DNA of 64,000 nt, taken from Solen grandis. Its lineage: Eukaryota > Mollusca > Bivalvia > Adapedonta > Solenidae. Positions 22,271 to 34,892 of the stretch are shown here, in pieces. The notes beneath the pieces were generated by a model. The model did not search any database and was not told the DNA's origin. It was given only the letters and a program-made list of their open reading frames with translations. The position numbers were made by a program, and so were the translations under genes. The stretch is from positions 60,709,754-60,773,753 of the forward strand of contig CM037783.1 in the NCBI GenBank assembly GCA_021229015.1, written 5' to 3'. Within the stretch, counting starts at the first letter, position 1. Every line of letters begins with the position of its first letter.

Positions 22271-24259
22271 CACAGAAGATATATCCATACAAGGTTAGTA
22301 TGCCGTTGAATGGCATCGACTAAGACCAGTAAAAAGAAGTTGGTTTAACGCCCGTTTAGTGCCGAGATATTCTCATTAGCATGGGCTAATAAAATAGTAA
22401 TATTATGTCTTGTGTGTGTCTGTTTGTGAAATCTGCCTTCCTTTAAATGTTCCGACAATTTGCTAAAAGGGACACAGCCTTTTTAAACTCAAAAGATTGC
22501 AAGATGTGTTCTGATTGGAAATATGTGCCCCAAAATAACAAAAATAAATTTAAAAATTAAAAAAAAAAAATGAAGTAACATGGAAAGGTTATGTGATGGC
22601 GGATATTGACTGTGCTATACAAGAATTATCTTTGCGACAAATGTCATATATCCATGTATGTTTTATGCAATAAGTAAAATAATAGCGATGTCATGGTGTG
22701 AAAAAGATATAAATTACATAACTTTGAGAACGATCATTACAATGTGTATGTGTGCAGATAATTAGATTACTCCGGGCAACCTTTGATGACAATAATAAAA
22801 TTTATTTTATTTGTTACGTAATGTTATTAACCAGACGAAAGAGGAGATGTTGAGGTGCCAGGTTAGATAATACAACTCAATAAAAGTGAAAATATGTTGT
22901 GTGAGACACTTGACAAAGAGGAATCTCTAATACTTTGCTGTCAAGAAACTCTCCTTATAAATTATTTGAATATAGAAACTATTATCTAAAGAGAATCTCG
23001 ATGGCAAAATATTGAGCGTTATAACCATTATGACACGTAGATGTTTGAACTAGCGAAAAAGAAACACGATTATAAAATTTGAAGAGTGTCATCAATTTGG
23101 ATGCCTAAAATAAAGTAGTTCGCATAAATAAGAGCCAGGAAATTGATTAGATACTGCAGTGTACGTTTCTATTTGGAAATATATCTTAAAAGTATTGCAA
23201 GACATTTTCCATTACATTGACCATAAGCTGTACAAAATAGGCAAATACTTTTTCTATCGGAAGAAAATGTGTTTAAAAATCTTTTGCAGTTAACACGAAA
23301 TCTTATATATTTACATTAAATAATCCATGTATTTTAACATATTTTCATCAAGTTTGTGAATAGTAATGGCGAGAGACTTAAAACAATAAGTACGTATATT
23401 TTTTTATCTTTCCTTCATTTCTTTTTTTCAATACACTATCGGTTCTGTAATGCCGAGAGGCTGAAAAAATAGCTTACCCTTCTTCATTCAAACAGTTCCA
23501 CTACAAGTGAGTCATTCGATATTATTTCCGAACAATACTCGTCTCACACTGCCGCCACCGACAAAGGAAAGAGTCAGTCAATGCAGGCTTTTATATACAG
23601 TCTCGACAGAGGGTGGATTACCTGTGAACTAGTGGTTCCAATGTAGACGACCGTTTTCATGTATATCACTGACTGACAGAACGAAGCCCCTAAAAGCATT
23701 GGCAATTATCACCTTCGGGATTTCGGGGGATGTAATTTATAAGGTGTTTTGCGGATGTTTTCTGACAGAGGCTATGTATTATGGGTAAAAAATATATATA
23801 AAAATGTATGAGATAATGGCGTGGACATTGATGTTGACTTATCAGGGCCTTAAACATAGACGTGCCTACAAAACTGTCATATATGTCACTTTTGTGTTTT
23901 CGCCTATCGCATGTACCTAATTATTTATTTTTTCTCTTAAAACAAACTTAAATATTTATTTATAAGCTTATCGTTAGCGCTTCATATAAAACATGATGAT
24001 GTTTTTAGTCTGACCATATCACGTGGAATATGACGTCATTTTCAGATATCACAAACAACATATTTTGCCTCGATTCGGAGAAGAAAACTGCTATAAGTAT
24101 TTTATTTCTTCAATAATTTTAATGGGATATAGCGCATCCAAAGTGGAAAATAACTCTCTACGCAAGAAAAGACAGGATTCAGTTCAAGTATGGGAACCAC
24201 TGACAATATATTTGTACTTCATGGTCTTATAAGCCAAATGTTAAATAATGAAAACGTTT

Positions 24260-25455
24260 ATAACGTGCATTTATTGATTTCAGTAAAGCTTTTGATAACG
24301 TAAACAGGGATAATCTGTGGTAATGATTAATTAAACAGGGGTTAAGGGGTAATAATTTAAACATTGTAAGGTCAATTTACACATGTGTTAGCTTTAGAGT
24401 ATTTTTGAATGTATTTTAGGCGTAAGACAATGTGAATGTTTATCTCCATTTCTTTTTTCAATGTTTTTAAATGGTATATAGGTTATATGTGTTACCAGCG
24501 GGTTTGACGGAAATGATGTTCAAATATTCAAAATGTTCCTAATATTATATGCAGATGATTTTGTCTTTTTTGCCAGTAATAGACAAGATTTACAAACAAG
24601 CATTAATTTGTTACAAATTACCTATTGCAAAAGATGGAAACTTACGGTCAACCGAAAAAAAAAAAAAAAAAAGAAGAGGGGGCGGGGGCGTCTGGCTATT
24701 TTTTTTTATACTTTTCATTATGGGGTCCTAGAGCTTGATTTTTGTTGTATATCTATCTATATCTAGGCATTGTCTTTACAATTGGGGGATCATTTCCTAT
24801 AGCCCAAAACTTTTTATCTGGACAAGCATTAAAAAGAATTTTCCAGCTTAACAGGTAATTATACAAATTTACTGATATATCATTAAGACATAAATTAGCA
24901 TTGTTTGATAAATTCATTATGCTAATTATGAATTATTGGTGTGAAATTTGGGGATTTAATCACGGTAAGGCATGGTAAGATTATAAAGAGAATTCACTTA
25001 CAATTATGTAAACGTCAAGTAGGTGTAAAGAAAACGACACAAAACCATTTTATATATAGTTATTAGTAAACTTGGTAGGATACCCTTGCAAAACTAAAAA
25101 TTGTATAATATCATGAAAATATTCATAAAGATAATAAAATCTACATTAAAAAGATATTTGACTTTCTATATCAAGATATTTATATAAATCAAAATAACTT
25201 GAGAGTAATTGGTGTTCACTTTTAAAAGATTAACTGTCATGCATCATTGGGTTTATACGAAGTTTTTCTTTTCTTCAAATGGTTGGTGATCCTATATGTT
25301 GTTTGAAAATTGTTAAGCAAAGAATAAGAGACCATTTTATCAACTATCTGTTTGACATGTTATAATGTATTATAAGAGTGAATTGAATTTGTACGTATAT
25401 GCACTGTCACATGGGTAAGCGGCCTTCTGGTTTGAATGAAATAAACTTTGAAACA
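24260..25455 (+). pseudogene. LINE (non-LTR retrotransposon) remnant, 3' half of ORF2
   Basis: Several frames carry an RT of the non-LTR type: DFSKAFDNVNRDNLW (about 24280), a degraded GECLSPF-like patch (about 24425), LYADDF with the YADD catalytic box (about 24543-24560) and CKRWKLTVN (about 24625). After an A-rich insertion with low-complexity sequence, LSGQALKRIFQLNR and a cysteine-containing NYWCEIWGFN (about 24810-24965) follow. The 3' end has a GAATGAAATAAACTTTGAAA tail near 25433-25452. Many stops; inactive. No endonuclease domain is readable upstream. Confidence 0.75.
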
Positions 25456-25940
25456 CATCGGCCCTTAAGATGTATTTTTTCGTTAGATGTACAAGATTTC
25501 CAAAACACTCAGGAAAACCTTCTCAGTTCGTGGGCATCACGAAAAGCACACCACTAACAATGTTTCCCGAATTTATAAGAAATACTGTGTATCTAACAAA
25601 AGAACCATTATTTTTAGGACAATTCGCATGCACAATACCACAGTAAAACTGGTGAAGAATTAAAATAATTAAAGCTGTTTTCGATGCAAAATATGCTGCT
25701 CGCGACAAATTAAAATGACGTCACATACCAAGTGGTATGGTTATACTATGTGTTGTGAGTTTTTTTATGCTATATTTTGTTAATGAATAGAAAGTCAATA
25801 TAATTTCGAATTTACCTCCGCTATGACGGCATTTCAGTCACGTCCAGATAATAACAGGTGGAGAAAGACTTCGAGGCCGAAATGGCACCCTTGTAAAACT
25901 CCCACAAACCATCTCGTATAAGGCTTCCTATCAGAGTCCA

Positions 25941-26020
25941 ATCCACGTTACCTTGCAAGGACTCGAACCCACAGCTGTGAGAGGATAAATGATACTATGC
26001 CAGACACTAAAACCGCACGG
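25941..26020 (-). mobile_element. tRNA-derived SINE head
   Basis: The minus strand has GTGGGTTCGAGTCC (B box) and an A-box-like TTTAGTGTCTGG upstream. No acceptor stem. Confidence 0.5.
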
Positions 26021-26199
26021 ACACGGAGGTCCTGTCTGGATATTCTACCCAAATCGAATAATGTAATCACGAAAAACATGTTTAACGTTTGAATCTATTC
26101 ACTACTTCTAAACATGCATATTATTTTCCTGTATCGTTAAAGTTAAGAAAATGGAGATGTATTTTTATCTTTTAATCTTGTTTTAAATTGATTACAGTC

Positions 26200-26482
26200 C
26201 AAGGGCGAGTGGTTTTAGCGTCTGACCGCATTGGGAGATCGTGGCTTCGATCCACGGCCGCGACATATCAACGTCGTTAAAATATTACTGGTATAGTTCC
26301 TTTGCTTGGTGATCAGCTTATAAGGATAGTTCCAGGACTGGTCGGCCCTGAGTTGATAATATGAATGGGTGTGGTATCATGTCTTCAGCGTGATACTGCA
26401 GTGTGGCAGCACTATGTCTGTTGTAGTTTTCAAGTGACTGAAACACTTTCGGCGGATCTTTAAATCCAATAAACATACAAAC
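26200..26482 (+). mobile_element. tRNA-derived SINE, nearly complete
   Basis: The head at 26205-26270 has GCGAGTGGTTTTAGCG and TGGCTTCGATCCA. The body has AGTTCCAGGACTGG and GTGTGGCAGCAC. It ends AAATCCAATAAACATACAAA. It is the best reference here for the SINE split at 2040-2084/12217-12415. Confidence 0.72.
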
Positions 26483-27011
26483 AATCCGAAGGTTCTAACT
26501 CGAATTTTACTTAGTGATAAAACTTTTCATGGAGAAAGTACTGATCCTATCAAGGAACCTTGAAGAGAGTTTTGTACATGTATATGTTGTAAAGATATTT
26601 CAAGAGTTCATATTGAAAATATGTCGTTGTCTTTTCATGCAAACTTTTATCACGTGACTGCTTTTGTTTTCAATGTAACATCATCATCATATGATTTTTA
26701 TGAGTTGAGACATTTGGTGAAATGAACCTCACACGTTGTTATTTCATGCAAGATTTTATCATTTTTTATAGTGAAAGTATCAAAATTATAGTTAAAATAT
26801 TGTCAGGCGAACCCTTTTTTTCACTAATAAGTATGGAACAAACACAGTTTCTGAAATTGCATATGAACGCCTGCTACAACTCATTATCCAAAAAGCCAGT
26901 GATAAACAAAATATAACAAACAGCATATATTTTTCTAATTGAAACAATTTTTATAATAAAAATGCATCAAAGCTTATATTTAAATCTCAGTATAAGAATC
27001 TAGATTGACTA

Positions 27012-27195
27012 TTTCGAAGGGCGCCGTGGCCCAGTGGGATCATACCCATCTGCGAAGGTTATGAGTTCGAATTCCTTCGAGTGAGGTTTTGTCATGACCT
27101 TCCAGGGCGCAAAGTACTGGTCCAACCCAGGAACCGTCGAGAGGGAGTAGTATAAGTTGTGAGAACTTGTTTTATAAACGATGTAAAATAAATGT
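27012..27195 (+). mobile_element. tRNA-derived SINE
   Basis: GCCGTGGCCCAGTGGGATCA followed by GAGTTCGAATTCC gives A and B boxes at tRNA spacing. The tail TAAAATAAATG abuts the fold-back element that follows. Confidence 0.65.
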
Positions 27196-27910
27196 TTAAG
27201 GGCGTATTTCACAATAGCAGTTTTTTACTATAAAGAAAAAGAAGGAAAATCAAAACTAGCGAACAGTAGTTTTTAAACATTGCATGATTACAGAGAATCA
27301 CACTAGAAAAACATTAATGGGAAAAAAATGAAAAAATTGGGGTCTCCACGCTACTTTTTGAGTTATCTGCCCCTGAAAGTGAATTTTTAGTTGTTGTTTT
27401 TTTTCCTGTGATTTTCAAGGGCAGATAACCCAATATTATAGACTAGGAATACCTCATTTAATTTCAACACGTTGTTTGGTGCTATATTCCCTGTCATTGT
27501 GTAAAAGTTGTAGAAATATTTTTTTTTCAAGAAAAACGCAGTTTGTCTATTTGCTGAACATTGTGAGAAATCAATTGAATGGAATTGTTTTAAACTTTGC
27601 ATTATGACTAGAAGAGAAACAACAAACAATACTGTGAAATAAAATAAGGTATCGATAGCCTTGATTTTGAGTTATCTGCCATTGAAAATGACAGAAATTA
27701 GCAAAAAATCTCACATTCAGGGGCAGATCGTAACTCAAATAGTAGCGTGGAGACCCCCATATTTTATCTCATAAATTTGTTTTTAATTTGATTCTTTATG
27801 ATCATGCCAAGTTTTTTTTTTTTAAAAATTGTTCCTTAGTTTTAATTTTCCTTCTTTGTCTATATAGTAAAATAGTAAAAAAAAACTGCTATTGTGAAAT
27901 GTGCCCTTAA
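27196..27910. mobile_element. TTAA-flanked fold-back element
   Basis: TTAA lies at 27196-27199 and 27907-27910. The ends GGGCGTATTTCACAATAGCA and TGCTATTGTGAAATGTGCCC are inverted. Pairing continues inward: a left GGGGTCTCCACGCTACT (about 27340) mirrors AGTAGCGTGGAGACCCC (about 27739-27755). The arms exceed 200 bp in total. TTAA duplication is typical of piggyBac-type transposition, but no transposase is present. Confidence 0.75.
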
Positions 27911-28589
27911 TCTAAACTATTCGGTCTATTAAACTTAAAGCTATACAAGAAATAATATAAAGGAATGTGTAGAGAATACAAGAGACATATTAACATCAAT
28001 ATCTTCAGTTATTTAACTTTGTCACTTCCATGAAAAGATTTTTATTTCTCCCATGTTCAGCCTACGAAGATAGGGATTTCCCTCATGGAAGATAACTCTA
28101 TCCTCCATGTCACGTGATCAGCTTTCTTCCATGTTACGTTTACAAATAAACAATGATGACTGTAAGTTATACATTTTATCAAGATACAAAACTAACTTGT
28201 TGTAATTCATGTGAATAGATATAAGTTTGAAAATATTATATAAATCTAGTTAGTTATCCCTTTATTATCATTTATTACTACGAATGTGAAATAAGGCTTA
28301 ATATTTGGGGGGAATATTACGTACCGTCAAGGACTGGTATTTTTTACTAAGTTATTTTAAGCAAATGGTAATTCCCAGTTGAACGAACATCAGAATTTAG
28401 GTACATATTTGCTTGTGAACTTTAAAATGCCGATTTCTTTGATGTTGTTATTGTGTTAATTTGTTAACCGGCAAGAAAAAAAAGTGAAAAAAAAAAAAAA
28501 AAAAATGAAAGCGCGATATGTTTATTAAATCGAGGCTGGCGGTCTGTGGCAAGTAATAATCGTTCATGGGAGAAAAAAAATCCATCATT

Positions 28590-28705
28590 CGTAAATTCAT
28601 GAAAGATTGGGATATCTCACCCTCGGGTCAGAAATTTCAGGCCTGAAATTTCTGACCCTCGGGTAAGATATCCCTTTCCTACATGAATACTCATGGTGGA
28701 TTCTT
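28590..28705. repeat. Long palindrome with 32-bp perfect centre
   Basis: GGTCAGAAATTTCAGG (28627-28642) is followed without a spacer by its reverse complement (28643-28658). Imperfect pairing extends through GGGATATCTCACCC/GGGTAAGATATCCC to TTCATG/CATGAA. 28706-29142 is AT-rich with nothing recognised. Confidence 0.8.
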
Positions 28706-29142
28706 ATATTCAATCCTTGTTTGGTTCTAAATATTTTGATTTTTCACATCGCTGTATATAACATTTCGAAATGCATATGTGTGTCTAGTATGCTAATATT
28801 AAAAGAACGAGTCACTATATCTTCTTATTTATTACGTATAAATTCAAATTAAAAAAATGACCTACTTCCTGCTTTTATCTAATCATATTTTATTCATATC
28901 TTAACAGAGATTTACTGATGAAAAGAAAAGAAATTGCGGAGGCACCAACATGTAAATGATTACTTCAACTCTTTGGATTTGCATAGAAAAATATTCTTCA
29001 AACGATATTCTCTTTTCTGTAAACATTGTTTCTTTTACTGCAGAAGTCATTCCATTAAGGTTTTGAGGCTCTAATGCATGATATTAAAAATAGCATATAC
29101 TATATATATTATTTACTGAAAGTATAATTTTAACCAAATGGT

Positions 29143-29325
29143 AAATTCGCCTCGCGGGCGAAAACCTATTGTTTCTTCTTCTGTTTTATTTTTTTTTTTT
29201 AGGTTTTCGCATCGCTGTGCGAAAACCTATTGTTCTTCTTCTGTTGATTTGTTTTTTTTTTTATTAGGTTTTCGCATCGCTTGCGAAAACCTATTGTTCT
29301 TCTTCTGTTTTATTTTTTTTTTATT
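29143..29325 (+). mobile_element. Three stacked 5' ends of Helitron-like copies (O1, O2, O3)
   Basis: Fold-back ends start at about 29145 (degraded), 29201 and 29266. Each consists of GGTTTTCGC, a short loop, GCGAAAACCTATTG, TTCTTCTTCTG and a T-tract, and each is cut off in its T-tract by the next. Their bodies appear to resume at 58494 (O1), 56331 (O2) and 52237 (O3). Confidence 0.72.
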
Positions 29326-29727
29326 AGGTTTTCGCATCGCTGTGCGAAAACCTATTGTTCTCGTTCTGTTTCTTTTTTTTTTTTTTTTTTTTTTTATTTT
29401 TTTCCCCTTTTTGTGAACGGCATAGCTCCGAGGTGAGAAAAGCCACATCTATGAAACTTTTATCAGTAATAACCACGTACTTGAAGATGATCCTAACGTC
29501 GAGATAATTTTCATTTTTGTTTTGATTTTCCCGCCAGGGGGCGTTTTATATGAAAATGTTTAATAAGCAATATCTCCATTATTTGAGGTCCGATTCAAAT
29601 GCGGTTTTTGCACAATGTTCCTTGTAAATAGCCCAATAAAATATGATAGGTTTCAAAAATTTGCGTATATAAAACTTTCGTGCTACAGGAGGTTGAAAGT
29701 TCGAATCTCGCAAAAACTGTGAAATAA

Positions 29728-29752
29728 GGGTAGGTCTACCAAAAACCTACCC
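29728..29752. other. Conserved 8-bp hairpin in the element
   Basis: GGGTAGGT and ACCTACCC are separated by nine bases, shortly after a B-box-like GTTCGAATC. The hairpin recurs in most copies, with a paired variant GGATAGGT/ACCTATCC at 55374-55398. Confidence 0.7.
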
Positions 29753-29935
29753 ATTTTATTCAGAGATGAGATAGGAAAATTTTGTTTGTTGCATATGATC
29801 TGCAAGACAAATACGCACAAAATATATGGGGTGGCGAATTCGGGAAATGCATGGTTTGTCCACAGTATGCGGTCAAACTTAACCAATATTTTCGAAAAAT
29901 CAACATTTTAAAAGCATGACTTTTAAGGTTATTTG

Positions 29936-32330
29936 CAGCTCCTGACTTTATTTTTTGTTCAATCTTCATCATTATTTCACTGCTTATGCATTTTTATAAA
30001 ACAAATAAATTCATAGAAAAAAACAACAACATAATATGCAAAGGTCAAGGTCATATACCAATTATTATTATTTATATCGGCATAAAATAGCTCCAAATCT
30101 AAAAATATTTTATAGAAAGTATATGAACAAAAGTTTTAGTTTTCGAGGAGATCTTTCCATTAATGTTTAGTTTTTGAAGATCGGACTTCATTTGATCAAA
30201 TGACCACAGTCCAAAGTTTGATCCTCTTATCAAACAATTGTATATCCATATGTTTTCTCTTTTTTGCTGCTCCTGACTTTATTTTTTGTTCAATTTCTAT
30301 TATTTCATGTTTATGCATTTTTATCAAACAAATAAAATCATAGAAAAAAAACAAGCATAATATGCAAAGGTCAAGGTCATATACCAATTATTATTATTTA
30401 TATCGGCATAAAATAGCTCCAAATCTAAAAATATTTTATAGAAAGTATATGAACAAAAGTTTTAGTTTGTGAGGAGATCTTTCCATTAATGTTTAGTTTT
30501 TGAAGACCGGACTTCATTTGTTCAAATGACAACAGTCCAAAGTTTGATCCTCTTATCAAACAATTGTATATCCATATGTTTTCTCTTTTTTGCTGCTCCT
30601 GACTTTATTTTTTGTTCAATCTTCATCATTATTTTACTGTTTATGCATTTTTATAAAACAAATAAATTCATAGAAAAAAAACAAGCATAATATGCAAAGG
30701 TCAAGGTCATATACCAATTATTATTATTTATATCGGCATAAAATAGCTCCAAATCTAAAATATTATAGAAAGTATATGAACAAAAGTTTTAGTTTGTGAG
30801 GAGATCTTTCCATTAATGTTTAGTTTTTGAAGACCGGACTTCATTTGTTCAAATGACAACAGTCCAAAGTTTGATCCTCTTATCAAACAATTGTATATCC
30901 ATATGTTTTCTCTTTTTTGCTGCTCCTGACTTTATTTTTTGTTCAATCTTCATCATTATTTCACTGTTTATGCATTTTTATCAAACAAATAAAATCATAG
31001 AAAAAAAACAAGCATAATATGCAAAGGTCAAGGTCATATACCAATTATTATTATTTATATCGGCATAAAATAGCTCCAAATCTAAAAATATTTTATAGAA
31101 AGTATATGAACAAAAGTTTTAGTTTGTGAGGAGATCTTTCCATTAATGTTTAGTTTTTGAAGACCGGACTTCATTTGTTCAAATGACAACAGTCCAAAGT
31201 TTGATCCTCTTATCAAACAATTGTATATCCATATGTTTTCTCTTTTTTGCTGCTCCTGACTTTATTTTTTGTTCAATCTTCATCATTATTTCACTGTTTA
31301 TGCATTTTTATAAAACAAAAAAATTCATAGAAAAAAACAACAACATAATATGCAAAGGTCAAGGTCATATACCAATTATTATTATTTATATCGGCATAAA
31401 ATAGCTCCAAATCTAAAAATATTTTATAGAAAGTATATGAACAAAAGTTTTAGGTTTCCAGGAGATCTTTCCATTAATGTTTAGTTTTTGAAGATCGGAC
31501 TTCATTTGATTAAATGACCACAGTCCAAAGTTTGATCCTCTTATCAAACAATTGTATATCCATATGTTTTCTCTTTTTTGCTGCTCCTGACTTTATTTTT
31601 TGTTCAATCTTCATCATTATTTCACTGTTTATGCATTTTTATAAAACAAATAAAATCATAGAAAAAAAACAAGCATAATATGCAAAGGTCAAGGTCATAT
31701 ACCAATTATTATTATTTATATCGGCATAAAATAGCTCCAAATCTAAAAATATTTTATAGAAAGTATATGAACAAAAGTTTTAGTTTGTGAGGAGATCTTT
31801 CCATTAATGTTTAGTTTTTGAAGACCGGACTTCATTTGTTCAAATGACAACAGTCCAAAGTTTGATCCTCTTATCAAACAATTGTATATCCATATGTTTT
31901 CTCTTTTTTGCTGCTCCTGACTTTATTTTTTGTTCAATCTTCATCATTATTTCACTGTTTATGCATTTTTATCAAACAAATAAAATCATAGAAAAAAAAA
32001 CAAGCATAATATGCAAAGGTCAAGGTCATATTTCCTTGGTGTTTATTTTTGAAGATCGGACTTCATTTGATCAAATTACCACAGTCCAAAGTTTGATCCT
32101 TTTATCAAACAATTGTAAATCCATATGTTGCTTTTTTTGCAGCTCCTGACTTTATTTTTGTTCAATCTTCATCATTTTTTCACTGTTTATGCATTTAAAT
32201 AATACAAATAAACTCATAGTAAATAACGAGAAAATATCAAAGGAATAAAAGTAAAAATTGTTTTTGAAGATCGGACTTAATTTGATCAATTAACAAAAAT
32301 ATTCGAATAAAGTTAATATCAATCAATTAT
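29936..32330 (+). repeat. 330-bp core repeat array, about seven copies
   Basis: AAGGTCAAGG recurs at 30041, 30367, 30693 and so on at about 326-330 bp. Each unit has GCTGCTCCTGAC or GCAGCTCCTGAC, AAAGGTCAAGGTCAT, and GATCGGACTTCATTTG. Confidence 0.88.
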
Positions 32331-32407
32331 GTCTGCAGTTGAAACCAGTACTCTTACTAGTCAAGTTAAAGCGAAAACCAAGATGCCGCTTTGCGGTTCT
32401 AGTTTTT

Positions 32408-34787
32408 AGGTTTTCGCATCGCAGTGCGAAAACCTATTGTTCTTCTTCTGTTTCTTTTTTTTTTTTTTATTTTTCTAACCCTTTTTTGTGAACGGCATAG
32501 CTCCGAGGTGAGAAAAGCCACATCTATGAAACTTTTATCAGTAATAACCACGTACTTGAAGATGATCCTAACGTCGAGAAAATTTTCATTTTTGTTTTGA
32601 TTTTCCCGCCAGGGGGCGTTTTATATGAAAATGTTTAATAAGCAATATCTCAATTATTTGAGGTCCGATTCAAATGCGGTTTTTGCATAATGTTCCTTGT
32701 AAATAGCCCAATAAAATATGATAGGTTCCAAAAATTTGCGTATATAAAACTTTCGTGCTACAGGAGGTTGAATGTTCGAATCTCGCAAAAACTGTGATAT
32801 AAGGGTAGGTCTACGAAAAACCTACCCATTTTATTCAGAGATGAGATAGGAGAATTTTGTTTGTTGCATATGATCTGCAAGACATATACGCACAAAATAT
32901 ATGGGGTAGCGAATTCGGGAAATTCATGGTTTGTCCACAGTACGCGGTCAAACTTAACCAATATTTTCGAAAAATCAACATTTTAAAAGCATGACTTTTA
33001 AGGTTATTTGCAGCTCCTGAATTTATTTTCTGTTCAATCTTCATCATTATTTCACTGTTTATGCATTTTTATAAAACAAATAAAATCATAGAAAAAAAAA
33101 ACAGCGAAGATATGCAAAGGTCAAGGTCATATACCAGTTATTGTTATTTTTATCGGCATAAAATAGCCCTCAATCTAAAAATATTTTATAGAAAGTATAT
33201 GAACAAAAGTTTTAGTTTGTGAAGAGATCTTTCCATTGGTGTTTAGTTTTTGAAGATCGGACTTCATTTGATCAAATTACCACAGTCCAAAATTTGATCT
33301 TTTTATCAAACAAGTGTAAATCCGTATGTTTCCTCTTTTTTGCAGCTCCTGACCTTATTTTTTGTTCAATCTTCATCATTTTTTCACTGTTTATGCATTT
33401 AAATAATACAAATAAACTCATAGTAAATAACGATGAAAATATGCAAAGGTCAAGGTCATTATACCGATTATTGTTATTTTTATCGGCACGAAATAGCTTC
33501 AAATCTAAAAATATTTTATAGAAAGTATATGAACAAAAGTTTTAGTTTGTGAAGAGATCTTTCCATTGGTGTTTAGTTTTTGAAGATCGGACTTCATTTG
33601 ATCAAATTACCACAGTCCAAAGTTTGATCTTTTTATCAAACAAGTGTAAATCCGTATGTTTCCTCTTTTTTGCAGCTCCTGACCTTATTTTTTGTTCAAT
33701 CTTCATCATTTTTTCACTGTTTATGCATTTAAATAATACAAATAAACTCATAGTAAATAACGATGAAAATATGCAAAGGTCAAGGTCATTATACCGATTA
33801 TTGTTATTTTTATCGGCACGAAATAGCTTCAAAAAAAATATGAACAAAAGTTTTAGTTTGTGAAGAGATCTTTCCATTGGTGTTTAGTTTTTGAAGATCG
33901 GACTTCATTTGATCAAATTACCACAGTCCAAAGTTTGATCTTTTTATCAAACAAGTGTAAATCCGTATGTTTCCTCTTTTTTGCAGCTCCTGACCTTATT
34001 TTTTGTTCAATCTTCATCATTTTTTCACTGTTAATGCATTTAAATAATACAAATAAACTCATAGTAAATAACGATGAAAATATGCAAAGGTCAAGGTCAT
34101 TATACCGATTATTGTTATTTTTATCGGCACGAAATAGCTTCAAATCTAAAAATATTTTATAGAAAGTATATGAACAAAAGTTTTAGTTTGTGAAGAGATC
34201 TTTCCATTGGTGTTTAGTTTTTGAAGATCGGGGCTGAATTGGTTGAGTTATGACAGAAAGGCCAAAAGTGTACTTTTAACGAAATTGAAACGCTGTAGTT
34301 TCATGAACTTTGAGTCAAAAATTATGATTGCTTCAGCATTAACACACTGAAAAGTGAAGTGATGTATACTGCAAGGAATACTTGTTTGGTCACGTGATTA
34401 TGATTTCATACATATTTAAGCAGAAATTATTAAAAAATTCATATAAAATCGACAAGTTGATGTTTGAAGTTGAAATTTGCAAGAATGCCGTAGACTACGA
34501 TGTGCAAAAAGTCCTGAAAAATTCAAGTGATTCCTTCAACAAACATGGCAGATATTCATGTTTTTCGGATAAGGGCTTGTATACGAAAATCTAGCAATTT
34601 GAAGTAAGGGAAGAAGGCGGTTATTGGGTTGGTTACCCACGATCCGGACGTTCCTACGCAGGAAAGAGTGCCCGTGTTGAAAGGTGAATTGCGATGCGTA
34701 TTTGAGAGAATGAGGTGCATTTTAGGATGCAATGGTGTACCTTAGTTCAAACTTTTATTAGGGCTTTCAGCCTCAAGTAGAATTATT
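32408..34787 (+). mobile_element. 2.4-kb tandem unit 1 of the Helitron-like family
   Basis: The 5' fold-back with GCAGTGCG loop is at 32408, followed by CCGCCAGGGGGCG (32606), the hairpin module, core repeats (33010-34223), then a 557-bp passenger (34231-34787). No CTAG end; the next unit's fold-back follows directly. The third core repeat has a roughly 19-bp deletion compared with units 3 and 4. Confidence 0.75.
34231..34787 (+). other. 557-bp passenger, copy 1
   Basis: Unique sequence starting GGGCTGAATTGG and ending AAGTAGAATTATT. It includes an E-box CACGTG and a 70-codon open frame (34382-34594). Copies of the same length lie at 40677, 43075 and 45472. I do not recognise the peptide; it may be captured host DNA. 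Confidence 0.6.
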
Positions 34788-34840
34788 AGGTTTTCGCATC
34801 GCAGTGCGAAAACCTATTGTTCTTCTTCTGTTTCTTTTTT
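34788..34840 (+). mobile_element. Unit 2, left fragment
   Basis: 5' fold-back of the GCAGTGCG type ending CTGTTTCTTTTTT, interrupted by the next element. The matching body resumes at 39215. Confidence 0.7.
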
Positions 34841-34892
34841 AGGTTTTCGCATCGCTTGCGAAAACCTATTGTTCTTCTTCTGTTTTATTTTT
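34841..34892 (+). mobile_element. Nested element, left fragment (body at 37091-39214)
   Basis: Fold-back with GCTTGCG loop and CTGTTTTATTTTT. The subfamily signature predicts a body with GAACGGCATATCACC, which is what follows at 37115. Confidence 0.68.

Larger units (their letters stand above)
29326..32402 (+). mobile_element. Helitron-like element E1, complete, seven core repeats
   Basis: The 5' fold-back is at 29326. Then come a T-tract, CCGCCAGGGGGCG (29531-29543), the B-box/hairpin module (about 29690-29752), about seven 330-bp core repeats, a 3' subterminal GCGAAAACC, a hairpin TGCCGC-TTT-GCGG and CTAG at 32399-32402. There is no Rep/helicase coding, so it is non-autonomous. Confidence 0.75.

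Noticed and set aside
24533..24766. 77-codon ORF as an independent gene
   Set aside because: It is a fragment of LINE reverse transcriptase (YADD box) running into an A-rich tract.
12575..27195. Functional tRNA genes
   Set aside because: All tRNA-like segments have A and B boxes but no pairing acceptor stem, and most run into SINE bodies.
29143..29360. CRISPR-like array (direct repeats with short spacers)
   Set aside because: The repeats are palindromic transposon ends separated by T-tracts in a eukaryotic genome; spacers are not diverse and there are no cas genes.
29138..29448. ORFs of 92 and 73 codons on both strands
   Set aside because: They cover stacked transposon ends and T-tracts; Phe/Lys-rich low complexity.
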